DNA of 11,053 nt from an uncultured Clostridia bacterium (GTDB taxonomy: Bacteria > Bacillota > Clostridia > Lachnospirales > Lachnospiraceae), in the NCBI GenBank assembly GCA_946614685.1, contig CAMOHF010000013.1, positions 1 through 11,053 of the forward strand. Reading direction: 5' to 3'. The translations under genes were made by a program, and so were the position numbers. The notes under the pieces were generated by a model. It was not told the origin of the DNA. It made no database searches and saw only the letters and a program-made list of their open reading frames with translations. The first letter of the stretch is position 1; the number at the start of each line of letters is the position of its first letter. Below are positions 1-8,096 of the stretch, one piece after another.

Positions 1-2
1 GA

Positions 3-692
3 TGGATCATGACCAACCAGCCACTCTGCGAGCTGCTTCCGAAGAACGGACTGGTCACCGAGATTTCCATCACACTTTTTACCATCGGCGGTATGCAGTT
101 CCTGTGCTGCAGTATGATAAACTTCCTGTGGATTTCCGCGAGTTCCTACTCCAGGAACGAAGAATACGACACCATGATCCGTGCCGCGTACGAGGATTCC
201 CTGACCGGTCTCCAGAATCGTGCATCCATGGAGCGCACTTTGGATAAGATTGTAGCAAGCACAACCGACTACTGTATCATCAGCCTCGATATCAACGACT
301 TAAAGAAAACCAACGACCTCTTCGGTCACGCCGCAGGCGATACACTTCTTTCAAACTTTGCGTCCGCACTCAAGGATACCATCAAAGACTCCGGTACCTG
401 CGGTCGTATGGGCGGAGACGAGTTTATCGTCCTCTCCAAAATCACCGAGCCCTATATCATCAGCAATCTGCTCAAGGAGCTCGACAAGAAGCTTGAAGTA
501 TTAACCGCATCCGATGCCGACCAGCTTTCCTATCGTGCGGCATACGGTTATGCGTTCCGACACGAAAAAGACAGCCCGCACACCACCTATCTCCTCGCAG
601 ATCAGAGGATGTACGAGCATAAGCAAAAGATCAAAGCTGCCAGACAGGAATCAGGATCAGATGCAGGAAAGCCTGCACAAGCGGAGGTATAA
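3..692 (+). CDS. GGDEF-domain diguanylate cyclase, 5' end missing
   Basis: Probably makes cyclic di-GMP from two GTP at the membrane. The frame is open to the left edge, so the ATG at 9 is probably internal and the sensory N-terminus is lost. Counting from that ATG, residues 21-43 form a hydrophobic membrane segment. The GGDEF domain follows, starting at DSLTGLQNR (63-71), with the metal-binding Asp in ISLDIND (D94), the active-site GGDEF at 135-139 and the family's closing ADQRMYEHK near 197-205. The catalytic motif is intact. The inhibitory RxxD site that usually lies just before GGDEF reads KDSG (126-129), so product feedback through that site is unlikely. The stop lies 2 nt before upp, and the upp ribosome binding site is inside this gene's last codons, so the two are probably co-transcribed. 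The input domain is unknown. Confidence 0.9.
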   Translation, partial: WIMTNQPLCELLPKNGLVTEISITLFTIGGMQFLCCSMINFLWISASSYSRNEEYDTMIRAAYEDSLTGLQNRASMERTLDKIVASTTDYCIISLDINDLKKTNDLFGHAAGDTLLSNFASALKDTIKDSGTCGRMGGDEFIVLSKITEPYIISNLLKELDKKLEVLTASDADQLSYRAAYGYAFRHEKDSPHTTYLLADQRMYEHKQKIKAARQESGSDAGKPAQAEV

Positions 693-694
693 GT

Positions 695-1327
695 ATGAGA
701 GAGAATGTTACCATCGTCGAACATCCCCTGGTGAAACATAAGATTTCCATGTTAAGAGACAAAAATACCGGAACCAACGAGTTCCGGAAACTGGTAGAGG
801 AAGTCACTATGCTGATGGGCTATGAAGCCCTTCGCGATCTTCCCTTAGAAGATGTTGAGGTCGAGACACCGATCGAGACATGCATGACACCGATGCTTGC
901 AGGAAGAAAGCTGGCACTTGTGCCGATCCTTCGGGCCGGTCTCGGTATGGTGGGCGGTATGCTTGCCCTCACCCCCACTGCCAAAGTGGGACACATCGGT
1001 ATGTACCGTGATGAGGATACACATACCCCGCAGGACTACTATTGTAAGCTCCCGCACCCCATCGACGACCGTGTCATCGTAGTCATGGATCCCATGCTTG
1101 CCACCGGCGGTTCCGCAGAGGATGCCATCACGCAGATCAAGAAGCAGGGCGGCACCCACATCAAATTTATGTCCATCATCGCTGCACCGGAAGGCTTGGA
1201 CCGCGTATCCGAAGCACATCCCGATGTGCAGATCTATGTCGGTCAATTGGACCGCTGTCTGAATGCAGACGCCTACATCTGTCCCGGTCTCGGTGACGCA
1301 GGCGACCGCATCTTCGGTACAGTTTAA
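695..1327 (+). CDS. upp: Uracil phosphoribosyltransferase
   Basis: Cytoplasmic pyrimidine-salvage enzyme: uracil plus PRPP gives UMP and pyrophosphate. The 210-residue length is normal for Upp. Visible signatures are ILRAGLGM (78-85), the PRPP loop [12 protein letters not shown] (129-140) and the uracil-binding C-terminal stretch [11 protein letters not shown] (194-204) followed by the terminal RIFGT. The ATG at 695 is preceded by GGAGG at 683-687 with 7-nt spacing, inside the end of the GGDEF gene. The stop codon overlaps the stop of convergent dapF by 4 nt. A hairpin plus T-tract about 40 nt downstream, within dapF, is the likely terminator. The gene looks intact. Confidence 0.97.
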   Translation: MRENVTIVEHPLVKHKISMLRDKNTGTNEFRKLVEEVTMLMGYEALRDLPLEDVEVETPIETCMTPMLAGRKLALVPILRAGLGMVGGMLALTPTAKVGHIGMYRDEDTHTPQDYYCKLPHPIDDRVIVVMDPMLATGGSAEDAITQIKKQGGTHIKFMSIIAAPEGLDRVSEAHPDVQIYVGQLDRCLNADAYICPGLGDAGDRIFGTV

Positions 1328-2187
1328 AGTTCGATATCAATCACTCCATCATATACGACTTTCGCCGGGCCTGTCATATAGACCCGGTTTTTCTTTTGGT
1401 CAAAACGGATCTTTAAATCTCCGCCAAGCAGACGGATCTTCACCTCATCCTCGGTATAACCGTTTAGGATACAGGCCACCACAGATGCGCACGCTCCCGT
1501 TCCGCAGGCAAGCGTCTCTCCGGATCCGCGCTCCCAGACACGCATCTTTACAAAGCTTCTGTCCACAAGTTCCACGAATTCCGCATTGACGCGTCTCGGG
1601 AACATGGGGTGATTCTCAAAAAGCGGTCCCACCGTCTCAATGGGGAAATGATCCACATCCTTGATAAAACTTACACAGTGCGGGTTGCCCATGGATACGC
1701 AGGTGATCCGATACTCCTCCTCGCCGATGGTCACCGGCATATCCTGCACGCGGTCGATTCCGGCCGTCACAGGCACCTCGGAGGCCGTGAGTATGGGAGC
1801 TCCCATATCAACCGTCACCTCCGCAACATGTCCTCTGTCACTCTCTGTCTTTCCCTCAATGCGGAAGGTGAGTTCCTTGATCCCCGCCAGAGTCTCCACG
1901 GTTACCACTTCTTTGTCCGTCAGACCGTAATCATAGACATACTTTCCGACACAGCGGATTCCGTTTCCGCACATCTCGGACTGTGATCCGTCCGCGTTGT
2001 ACATCTCCATGGTGAAATCCGCAACCTCGGAAGGCTTGATCAGGATCAAACCGTCCGAACCGATACCGAAATGTCTGTCGCTTACGGCTACCGCAAGCTC
2101 CGATGCTCTTTCGATCTTCTCCTTGAAGCAGTTGACATATACATAGTCATTGCCGATACCTTCCATCTTTGTAAATGCAAACTTCAT
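1324..2187 (-). CDS. dapF: Diaminopimelate epimerase
   Basis: Cytoplasmic, cofactor-independent epimerase converting LL-diaminopimelate to meso-diaminopimelate, the precursor of lysine and of peptidoglycan cross-links. The length of 287 residues is typical. Both catalytic cysteines are present in their motifs: EMCGNGIRC (C73) and ACGTGA (C228). The substrate-binding GIGSDGL (41-47), YNADGS (63-68) and GNPH (167-170) are also clear. The ATG at 2187 has an AGAGG ribosome binding site at about 2194-2199. The upstream permease stops only 3 nt away, so dapF is the last gene of the transporter operon. Its stop shares 4 nt with the upp stop on the other strand. The gene looks intact. Confidence 0.97.
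   Translation of the reverse strand: MKFAFTKMEGIGNDYVYVNCFKEKIERASELAVAVSDRHFGIGSDGLILIKPSEVADFTMEMYNADGSQSEMCGNGIRCVGKYVYDYGLTDKEVVTVETLAGIKELTFRIEGKTESDRGHVAEVTVDMGAPILTASEVPVTAGIDRVQDMPVTIGEEEYRITCVSMGNPHCVSFIKDVDHFPIETVGPLFENHPMFPRRVNAEFVELVDRSFVKMRVWERGSGETLACGTGACASVVACILNGYTEDEVKIRLLGGDLKIRFDQKKNRVYMTGPAKVVYDGVIDIEL
1364..1397 (+). terminator. Probable Rho-independent terminator of upp, inside dapF
   Basis: On the plus strand CCGGG (1365-1369) pairs with CCCGG (1383-1387), with a G-T pair at the base, a 13-nt loop and then TTTTTCTTTT (1388-1397). It lies 36 nt after the upp stop, on the strand antisense to the last dapF codons. The stem is short but GC-rich and the T-tract is good. 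Termination activity is inferred. I see no equivalent T-tract hairpin for dapF on the other strand. Confidence 0.6.
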
Positions 2188-2190
2188 AAT

Positions 2191-3330
2191 CTAACCTCTT
2201 TTTCTGTTGCTGATTTCTGCGACTGCGACTCCGATGACCATGCATGCGATTCCGAACAAAAGCTGGATTCCCATGCTGTCAAGGCATTCGATAAGCCCGC
2301 TGCCCGTCTTGACTCTTTCTGTTGTTTCTATGTACCAATAGGTAGGAAGAAATCTTCCGATCTTCTTCACGCTCTCACCGAGCAGGGCAACCGGGACAAA
2401 ACAGCCGCCCAGGAACGCCATCGCCAGAGAAAGCACCGTAGTGATCATACCGGATTGCGCCGCATTCTTCAGCGGAAACATGGAGAGCATGGTGGCGATC
2501 ATCGAAACCGTCATAGTGAACACAAGGAGGTTCAAGAGCAGTGTGACCAGTTCCTCCGTTTCTTTTCCCTTTCCTTCCATCAGCAGGAAGAGTCCCGCCA
2601 TCAGGAGAAATACCACCAGCGCAAAGGACATGGTGCCGAGCATCAGCTCAAATGTCCGCTTTCCGGCAGGGTAGGCTGCGACCAAGTTTCTGTCGTAGAT
2701 CTCCTTTCTCCGAAATCGAAGCAATACCGGCAGAAGTCCCGACAGGATAATTCCCATCAATCCATAGGGAAGAAATGCGATCATGGAGGAAGCGATCCTC
2801 GTGTCGTTTTCCTCGCCCACCATGGTAACCAGCCGTCCGTAATCGGCAGCCACCACTGCTTTTTTATGCGCGTCCTCGATCTTCATATCAAGGTTCACAT
2901 AGTCTCTTAAATGCGTCAGATACGCGTCGATCTGGCTCTCGATGTACATACCCGCGGGGAGTCCGTCATCCGCCACCATACGGATCTTTACGTCATCCCA
3001 CTCGGCCAGCCATCCGGTTTCGAATCCCTCGGGGATCTCAACATAAGCCACGATGGTCTCATAGTAAAGCAGATCCTTCAGCGTATCCTCGTCGTACGTT
3101 CCTTCTTTCAGCGTATGAATTCCGCCGAGGTACTCCGTCAGACACTTTGAAAGATTGGTATTGTCATGATCTACCACCAGGATTGTGTAACCCTCTTGCT
3201 CAAACATCCTGCCGCCGTCATCACCCGACCGACCTACGATGGCACAAAGCGCCAGGATGATAATGATATAGACGATTACGCCGACCTTGTATTCGCGGAG
3301 CACCTTCCAAAACGCTTTATAAACTGTCAT
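2191..3330 (-). CDS. ABC-2 type transporter permease, second subunit
   Basis: Integral membrane subunit of an ABC-2 class exporter. The 379 residues show the usual layout: one N-terminal membrane helix (about 15-33), a large outside domain (about 40-180), then hydrophobic segments near 184-204, 228-251, 262-285, 293-316 and 353-373. An AAGGAGG site at 3338-3344, 7 nt before the ATG, fixes the start. The gene overlaps the upstream permease by 14 nt and is followed 3 nt later by dapF. The layout matches its neighbour, so the pair probably forms a heterodimer served by the ATPase encoded just upstream. The substrate cannot be read from the sequence; family members export drugs, peptides, lipids or polysaccharide. 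Confidence 0.88.
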   Translation of the reverse strand: MTVYKAFWKVLREYKVGVIVYIIIILALCAIVGRSGDDGGRMFEQEGYTILVVDHDNTNLSKCLTEYLGGIHTLKEGTYDEDTLKDLLYYETIVAYVEIPEGFETGWLAEWDDVKIRMVADDGLPAGMYIESQIDAYLTHLRDYVNLDMKIEDAHKKAVVAADYGRLVTMVGEENDTRIASSMIAFLPYGLMGIILSGLLPVLLRFRRKEIYDRNLVAAYPAGKRTFELMLGTMSFALVVFLLMAGLFLLMEGKGKETEELVTLLLNLLVFTMTVSMIATMLSMFPLKNAAQSGMITTVLSLAMAFLGGCFVPVALLGESVKKIGRFLPTYWYIETTERVKTGSGLIECLDSMGIQLLFGIACMVIGVAVAEISNRKRG

Positions 3331-4516
3331 AGCTCCGCCTCCTTCCCATCAGACATCCCGCCGTAAGAAAGGCCACGGAAAGAACGACCATATAAGTTAC
3401 GGCACGGATAAGCCGGTCTCCCGGCCCGTAGGTGTTCAGGCTGTAAAATGCATCGGCGATCACCGCGGAGGGATTGATCCTGTTGATAAACGGCGCACGC
3501 TCTTCAACCACCGCCTTCATATTGTGAACCATAAGTCCCGCCAGGAAACCTCCCACAAGGGTGATCACGGTAAGCAGAGATTCCTTCTTTTCATATCCGG
3601 CAGTTCCGATATGCGCCACCAGATAACCGAGAGATACGCCGAGCAAAGTGCCGAGTGCAGTGATCAGAAAGAGCCAGCCATAGCTTCCGCCAAAGCGGAT
3701 CCCAAGCACAAAGATCAGGTAGCATAACACCACGCTTGTTGCGATAAGCTGCAGCACGTAAACCGCCGCTACGGAGGTAAGTTCATAGATCACCTTGGAG
3801 TAAGGCGCAAGCTCGATTCTCTTTCCGACCTCTTCAATATTTGCGGCAGTCCGAACCGTGCTCTGAAGGGATGCCAGCGAGCAAAACAAACACACCATGG
3901 CGATCAGATTGTAAAAATAGGTCACCGTGGGGTCCTTGTTCTCTCCCGTCATGGCCTCACGCATAACCGTCGACTCCATCACATCATCTATGGATGCAGA
4001 CATCTGCCGCAGATAAGCCCTGTAATGCACCGGGTTAAATGCGTACAGTTCCGTCAGATAGTCCATCTTGGCCTGCAGTTCTCCCACAAGCATCGTGAGG
4101 ATGCTTTCGGGAAGTCCGTTCTCTCTGACGGTAAGCGACAAAGAGATCGGAGGAAGCTCGGCATTCTCCGCCAGCTTTTTTTGATCAACGGTCACATAGA
4201 TAATACCGGAGACCTCTCCCTCGGAAAGCGCTTTTTTCGCCGCGTCCTCCGACATCTCTGTAGCATGCAGAAGCGGCGTACCGTCATCCTGCTCCATGGT
4301 ATCAAGCATGTCCGCAAAGCCCTCAAATTCATATCCGTTCATATCTGATATCACCAGCGCCGTCTCTATGGTGTCGATGGTCTGGCTGCTGTATATGTTC
4401 TTAAAGGCCGCATAAAAAAGCGTGCCAAGCAGGATACCGAAGATCATGGTCCAAAAGACTGCGGTTTTATTGCGAAGAGCCAGTTTGAAATTGGTCACGA
4501 AAATCCGTACAGCCAC
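3317..4516 (-). CDS. ABC-2 type transporter permease, first subunit
   Basis: Integral membrane subunit of the same exporter, 399 residues. Hydrophobic segments lie near 20-38, 201-219, 246-272, 280-303, 312-331 and 370-390. A large extracytoplasmic domain fills 40-195, as in the ABC2_membrane_3 type. The start is GTG at 4516: its G is also the last base of the ATPase TAG stop (TAGTG), and a GGAAG site lies 7 nt upstream, which suggests translational coupling. The 3' end overlaps the second permease by 14 nt. The C-terminus is short and basic (GRRRSYDSL). Substrate unknown. Confidence 0.88.
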   Translation of the reverse strand: MAVRIFVTNFKLALRNKTAVFWTMIFGILLGTLFYAAFKNIYSSQTIDTIETALVISDMNGYEFEGFADMLDTMEQDDGTPLLHATEMSEDAAKKALSEGEVSGIIYVTVDQKKLAENAELPPISLSLTVRENGLPESILTMLVGELQAKMDYLTELYAFNPVHYRAYLRQMSASIDDVMESTVMREAMTGENKDPTVTYFYNLIAMVCLFCSLASLQSTVRTAANIEEVGKRIELAPYSKVIYELTSVAAVYVLQLIATSVVLCYLIFVLGIRFGGSYGWLFLITALGTLLGVSLGYLVAHIGTAGYEKKESLLTVITLVGGFLAGLMVHNMKAVVEERAPFINRINPSAVIADAFYSLNTYGPGDRLIRAVTYMVVLSVAFLTAGCLMGRRRSYDSL

Positions 4517-5526
4517 TATGCATCTTCCTTTCCGCGTTTCTTGCCTGCTTTCTTTTTATTCGGTCTCTCATCAGGTGCCTCCTCCGTATCGCGGAGTTCC
4601 TTGCCCGTGATTTCCAAAAAGACGTCATTTAATGTAGGAAGCTCGGAGTAGATTCTCTGATACTTCAGGTTGTTGACTTCGAGATAGTCCAGGATGGATA
4701 CGATGTTTTGCTTACCGCCCGCACAGCGGATGGTCAGGCGGTCCGCACGATACTCCACCTCATAGACGCGCGGAAGCTTCAGAATCTTGTCCACCTCTTC
4801 CGCAGGCAGTTTTCGAATATCGACGATGACATTCTCCGTGTTCTTGATCCTGCTCTTTAACTCTTCGGCAGTACCCTCGGCGAGTGCCTTGCCCTTGTCC
4901 ATGATCATGATCCTGGTACAGATCTGCTCCACCTCTTCCATGTAATGCGTGGTATAGACGATGGTCGCGCCCCTCTTGTTTAAGTCCACGATATTCTCGA
5001 GGATTTTATTTCGGCTCTGCGGATCTACCGCCACCGTGGGCTCATCAAAGAAAATAAGTTCCGGCTTATGCACGATACCGCAGGCGATGTTGAGCCTTCT
5101 CTTTAAACCGCCGGACAATTTGCCGGGCTTGAATTTTCTGAACGCATCCAGTCCCACAAAGTCAATGGCTTCATCCACATACTGTTTCTTCGTCTCCGCG
5201 TCCTTCACGTAAAGGCCGCAGAAATAATCGATATTTTCCTGTACCGTAAGCTCGTCGAACACTGCGATATCCTGCGGTACCACACCGATCCGCTTCTTAA
5301 TCTCATAGGACTCCGGCGTCATCTTCTCGCCGAAGACACGGATCTCTCCCTCGTCATAACGAAGAAGGGAAAGAATGCAATTCATGGTTGTACTCTTTCC
5401 CGATCCGTTGGGTCCCAAAAGCCCGAAGATCTCTCCCTGTCCGACGGACAGAGAGAAACCGTTTAAGGCTGTCAGTTCTTTATATCGTTTTATAAGATTC
5501 TTTACTGAGATTACTTCTTCACCCAT
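4516..5526 (-). CDS. ABC-2 type transporter ATP-binding protein
   Basis: Cytoplasmic ATPase that powers the two permeases encoded just downstream. All nucleotide-binding motifs are present in 336 residues: Walker A GPNGSGKST (38-46), Q-loop Q85 (VVPQD), signature LSGGLKRRLN (137-146), Walker B LIFFDEP (157-163), and the switch His at H194 in TTHYMEE. The LSGGxKRR signature and the DPQSR after Walker B are typical of the CcmA/DrrA-like exporter branch. Residues 225-305 form the usual accessory domain. The last 25 residues are Glu/Lys-rich and low in complexity. The ATG at 5526 has a strong AGGGGGAG site about 5 nt upstream. The gap to the importer ATPase is 11 nt, and the gene overlaps the next permease by 1 nt. 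Confidence 0.93.
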   Translation of the reverse strand: MGEEVISVKNLIKRYKELTALNGFSLSVGQGEIFGLLGPNGSGKSTTMNCILSLLRYDEGEIRVFGEKMTPESYEIKKRIGVVPQDIAVFDELTVQENIDYFCGLYVKDAETKKQYVDEAIDFVGLDAFRKFKPGKLSGGLKRRLNIACGIVHKPELIFFDEPTVAVDPQSRNKILENIVDLNKRGATIVYTTHYMEEVEQICTRIMIMDKGKALAEGTAEELKSRIKNTENVIVDIRKLPAEEVDKILKLPRVYEVEYRADRLTIRCAGGKQNIVSILDYLEVNNLKYQRIYSELPTLNDVFLEITGKELRDTEEAPDERPNKKKAGKKRGKEDA

Positions 5527-5537
5527 GATGTCTCCCC

Positions 5538-6362
5538 CTAAAGTACTTTTGACAGAAATTCCTTCAGTCTCGGATGCTTGGGATTCTCAAAGAATTCCTT
5601 GGGCGGTGCACTCTCAAGGATCTGTCCCTCATCCACAAATACAACCTTGTTCGCAACTTCTCTCGCAAATCCCATCTCATGGGTGACGATGATCATCGTC
5701 ATGCCTTCTTTTGCGAGCTGTTTCATCAGGTCAAGCACCTCGCCGACCATCTCGGGATCCAAAGCCGAGGTGGGCTCGTCAAAGAGGATCACGTCCGGAT
5801 CCATCGCCAGCGCTCTTACGATAGCTACACGCTGCTTCTGACCGCCGGAGAGCGTGGAAGGATAGACATCTGCCTTGTCCTCAAGCCCGATACGCTCGAG
5901 GAGCTTCATACCCTTCTCTCTTGCCTCACTCTTGATCTCGGCCACCGACTGCCCGATCGGATACTTTTCCTTCTTTTCTTTTCGAAAGACGTTGGCAACT
6001 CCGATCCAAAAATTCTTATGCTTCGCTTTGCGGCGTTCACTTCTTGCCACATAGACCGGTGCCAGCATGATATTCTCGATCACCGTCTTGTTGTTGAAGA
6101 GGTTGAAATGCTGGAACACCATACCCATATGTCTTCTGTGGAGATTGATATCCACCTTGGGGTCTGCGATATCCACACCGTTAAAGATGATCTGTCCGCC
6201 GGTGGGATCTTCCATACAGTTGAGGCACCGTAAGAATGTACTCTTTCCCGAACCGGAAGGTCCGATCACCACCATGATGTCGCCCTTCTCGATCTTGACA
6301 TTGATACCGTCCAATACATTCTTGTCGCCGAAATGCTTTTCGAGGTTAATTACGTCGATCAC
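5538..6362 (-). CDS. Polar amino-acid ABC importer ATP-binding protein (GlnQ/HisP type)
   Basis: ATPase of the amino-acid importer encoded with it. I place the start at GTG 6362 (274 residues), because AAAGGAGGT (6372-6380) is then 9 nt away and the protein begins [12 protein letters not shown], matching the family N-terminus. A TTG at 6371 would sit against the ribosome binding site. Walker [10 protein letters not shown] (34-42), Q84, LSGGQKQR (171-178), Walker B VILFDEP (191-197) and H228 are all present. Relatives are about 240 residues. The extra length is a basic segment at about 108-143 (rich in Lys/Arg, including [18 protein letters not shown]) in the helical domain between Q-loop and signature. 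The start overlaps the permease gene by 17 nt. The substrate is probably a polar amino acid, not further defined. Confidence 0.92.
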   Translation of the reverse strand: MIDVINLEKHFGDKNVLDGINVKIEKGDIMVVIGPSGSGKSTFLRCLNCMEDPTGGQIIFNGVDIADPKVDINLHRRHMGMVFQHFNLFNNKTVIENIMLAPVYVARSERRKAKHKNFWIGVANVFRKEKKEKYPIGQSVAEIKSEAREKGMKLLERIGLEDKADVYPSTLSGGQKQRVAIVRALAMDPDVILFDEPTSALDPEMVGEVLDLMKQLAKEGMTMIIVTHEMGFAREVANKVVFVDEGQILESAPPKEFFENPKHPRLKEFLSKVL

Positions 6363-7056
6363 TCTTCGCAAACCTCCTTTCCATCAGCTTGATCATCAGT
6401 GTGATGAGAAGTACCATCACCACGTAGATCAGTGCCATGACGATATAGGGCACCATGAACTCATAGCTGTTGCTTCCGATGTAGTTGAATGCAACATACA
6501 GATCCGTTGCGCCCACAAAACTTACCACAGAGGTATCCTTGATCAGTGCGATAAACTCGTTGCCGAGTGTCGGCAGGATGTTTTTCACGGCCTGCGGGAT
6601 GACAATCTTGAACATGGATGTGGAAAAGGAAAGTCCCACCGCGCGTCCCGCCTCAAGCTGACCCGCATCCACAGACTGGATACCGCCTCGCATGATCTCG
6701 GATGCGTACGCACCGGAATTTAAACCGAAGATCATGATCGCCGTCTCAACGCCCGTCATATGGCCTCCTGCCAGCGGCAGGATGACATAGTAGGCAAGCA
6801 GCAACTGTACAACCACCGGGGTACCGCGAAACAGCGCCACATAGAAGGAGCAGAAACGGTTCAACACCCGCGGCAGTCTCTTGTACTTCGGGACCACGCG
6901 CACGGTGGCGATCAGTGTTCCGATCACGATACCGATCAAAAGTCCGAGCACAGCAATGAGAAGGGTGTTGGAAAGACCTTCCAACACCTTCACATAGCCC
7001 TTGTAGTCAATGAACATCTCTATGAATTTGTCTATCTTTGCCGAAAGTCCGCTCAT
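6346..7056 (-). CDS. Polar amino-acid ABC importer permease (HisM/GlnP type)
   Basis: Membrane channel subunit of the importer; with only one permease gene it probably acts as a homodimer. The 236-residue length is normal. Hydrophobic segments lie near 30-53, 68-95, 102-120 and 201-223. The coupling (EAA) loop that docks the ATPase is clear: EAGRAVGLS (135-143) followed by [10 protein letters not shown] (153-162) and the family's [13 protein letters not shown] (164-176). The FRGTP motif at 76-80 is also typical. The ATG at 7056 has an AAAGGA site upstream and lies 12 nt after the binding-protein stop. The 3' end overlaps the ATPase gene. Confidence 0.95.
   Translation of the reverse strand: MSGLSAKIDKFIEMFIDYKGYVKVLEGLSNTLLIAVLGLLIGIVIGTLIATVRVVPKYKRLPRVLNRFCSFYVALFRGTPVVVQLLLAYYVILPLAGGHMTGVETAIMIFGLNSGAYASEIMRGGIQSVDAGQLEAGRAVGLSFSTSMFKIVIPQAVKNILPTLGNEFIALIKDTSVVSFVGATDLYVAFNYIGSNSYEFMVPYIVMALIYVVMVLLITLMIKLMERRFAKSDRRN
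6372..6380 (-). promoter_or_regulatory. Ribosome binding site deciding the importer ATPase start
   Basis: AAAGGAGGT on the minus strand is a near-perfect anti-16S match. It directly abuts TTG 6371 but lies 9 nt before GTG 6362, so GTG 6362 is the preferred start. Confidence 0.7.
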
Positions 7057-7068
7057 GACTGTCCTTTA

Positions 7069-7926
7069 TTACTGCATTTTGTTGATTGACTCCGTAATGC
7101 ATGTTGCGGGTGCGGAATCAATAATGACATAGTTTACATTTCCGTTGATCATATCCTGGATGGCAAGGGAGCCGTTCTTGTAGCCGACAGCCTCAACCTT
7201 GAATCCCTCAAAGCCCCAGTCTGCGTCACCTGCGACATAGAACTGACCTGTGGTACCGTTCTGAACACCGATCTTGGTGGAAGCATCCTTGCTCTTTAAG
7301 ATGGCTTCAACCGCTGCACCGTCTGCGCAGTTGTCGAATTCGGTATTATCTTCCATAACCACGATTCTCTGAGAAGCGTTGTAGTAAGGGTTGGAGAAGG
7401 TTACATACTCCTCGCGGTCCGGCTTGATCGTAAGACCTGCCATAGCGATATCACACTTGTGCTGACCCACCGTCAGGCACACTGCGTCAAAGTCCATATT
7501 CTGGATAACCAGTTCCTTGCCGAGAGACTCTGCAAGTTTCGCAGCGATCTCCATATCGATGCCGTAGTAATCCTCACCCTGTGTATACTCAAAGGGCTCG
7601 AATGCTGCGTTGGTAGCAACCACAAGCTGATCCTTGCTCTCATCAAGTACAGCGGACTTTACCGCTACAGGTGTACCGTCACCGAAGTAGTGATTGCAGA
7701 TCTCGTCAAATGTACCGTCTGCCTTGATATCCTCGATGAATTTATTTACGTCGTCAAGGAGTTCCTTCTGATCCTTGTCTACGCCGAATGCGTACTCCTC
7801 GCTGGTAAGATCGATCTGGATGACCTTCGCCTTTTTGGATTTCTTTTCTTCTTTACCGCAACCTGCAAGTGCTGTCACGGACATCACTGCTGCAAGCGCA
7901 AGTGTCAGTAATTTTTTTGCTTTCAT
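7069..7926 (-). CDS. Amino-acid ABC importer substrate-binding lipoprotein, circularly permuted
   Basis: Lipid-anchored outside receptor that captures an amino acid and hands it to the permease. Residues 1-23 are a lipoprotein signal with lipobox LAGC (C23), then a Lys/Glu linker. The order of the rest is unusual. Residues 35-86, from IDLTSEEYAFGVDK to DGTFDEICNHYFGDG, are the piece that normally ends family SBP_bac_3. The usual N-terminal start, LVVATNAAFEPFEY, appears only at 101-114, and the protein stops at 285 just after YVIIDSAPA (266-274), where the missing piece would normally follow. Ligand residues expected for alpha-amino acids are kept: R171 (carboxylate), T225/T226 in NGTTG, and D270 (amino group). 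An AAAGGG site precedes the ATG. First gene of the operon; specific substrate unknown. Confidence 0.93.
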   Translation of the reverse strand: MKAKKLLTLALAAVMSVTALAGCGKEEKKSKKAKVIQIDLTSEEYAFGVDKDQKELLDDVNKFIEDIKADGTFDEICNHYFGDGTPVAVKSAVLDESKDQLVVATNAAFEPFEYTQGEDYYGIDMEIAAKLAESLGKELVIQNMDFDAVCLTVGQHKCDIAMAGLTIKPDREEYVTFSNPYYNASQRIVVMEDNTEFDNCADGAAVEAILKSKDASTKIGVQNGTTGQFYVAGDADWGFEGFKVEAVGYKNGSLAIQDMINGNVNYVIIDSAPATCITESINKMQ

Positions 7927-7977
7927 GATGATGCACCCTTTCCTTATAAAATGTTCAAATTAAAAAACCACGCGACA

Positions 7978-8006
7978 AGTATAGCAACACTCTCAAAAAA
8001 AAGCAA
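7978..8006 (-). promoter_or_regulatory. Predicted promoter of the importer/exporter/dapF operon
   Basis: On the minus strand TTGCTT (8001-8006) and TATACT (7978-7983) are separated by 17 nt. Transcription would start near 7971, giving a leader of about 45 nt before the binding-protein ATG, too short for a riboswitch. The -35 box is inside the left arm of the inverted repeat 8001-8031. Confidence 0.55.
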
Positions 8007-8031
8007 GGATAATCAAGTTTTTCCCTTGCTT
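8001..8031. repeat. 8-bp perfect inverted repeat between divergent promoters
   Basis: AAGCAAGG (8001-8008) and CCTTGCTT (8024-8031) are exact reverse complements separated by 15 nt. Each arm contains one predicted -35 hexamer. It could be an operator for a dimeric regulator. Alternatively, read on the minus strand, the hairpin is followed by a run of T (complement of A at 7995-8000) and could be a weak terminator against antisense transcription; the 15-nt loop and modest GC make that less convincing. Confidence 0.5.
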
Positions 8032-8054
8032 CCCACAGTTGATACCGCTATAAT
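8026..8054 (+). promoter_or_regulatory. Predicted promoter of gltX
   Basis: TTGCTT (8026-8031), a 17-nt spacer and a perfect TATAAT (8049-8054). The expected start near 8061 gives a leader of about 36 nt before the gltX ATG. The -35 box is weak but the -10 and spacing are consensus. Confidence 0.6.
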
Positions 8055-8083
8055 TGATAATTGCGAAATGAAACCTTACGGAT

Positions 8084-8090
8084 AAGGAGA
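8084..8090 (+). promoter_or_regulatory. gltX ribosome binding site
   Basis: AAGGAGA lies 6 nt before ATG 8097 and decides that start over an in-frame TTG at 8061, which coincides with the expected transcription start and has no ribosome binding site. Confidence 0.75.
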
Positions 8091-8096
8091 ATCAAT

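Noticed and set aside
2071..2910. Long plus-strand reading frame of 279 codons
   Set aside because: Antisense to dapF and an ABC-2 permease that have strong family signatures; its translation is low in recognisable motifs and has no ribosome binding site.
5574..6723. Plus-strand reading frames of about 219 residues
   Set aside because: They are shadows of the importer ATPase and permease, whose motifs are complete on the minus strand.
8055..8096. T-box or riboswitch leader of gltX
   Set aside because: Only about 36 nt lie between the predicted start of transcription and the gene, too short for either.
8061..8096. Upstream TTG start of gltX
   Set aside because: No ribosome binding site, and the 12 extra residues precede the canonical GluRS N-terminus; ATG 8097 has AAGGAGA.
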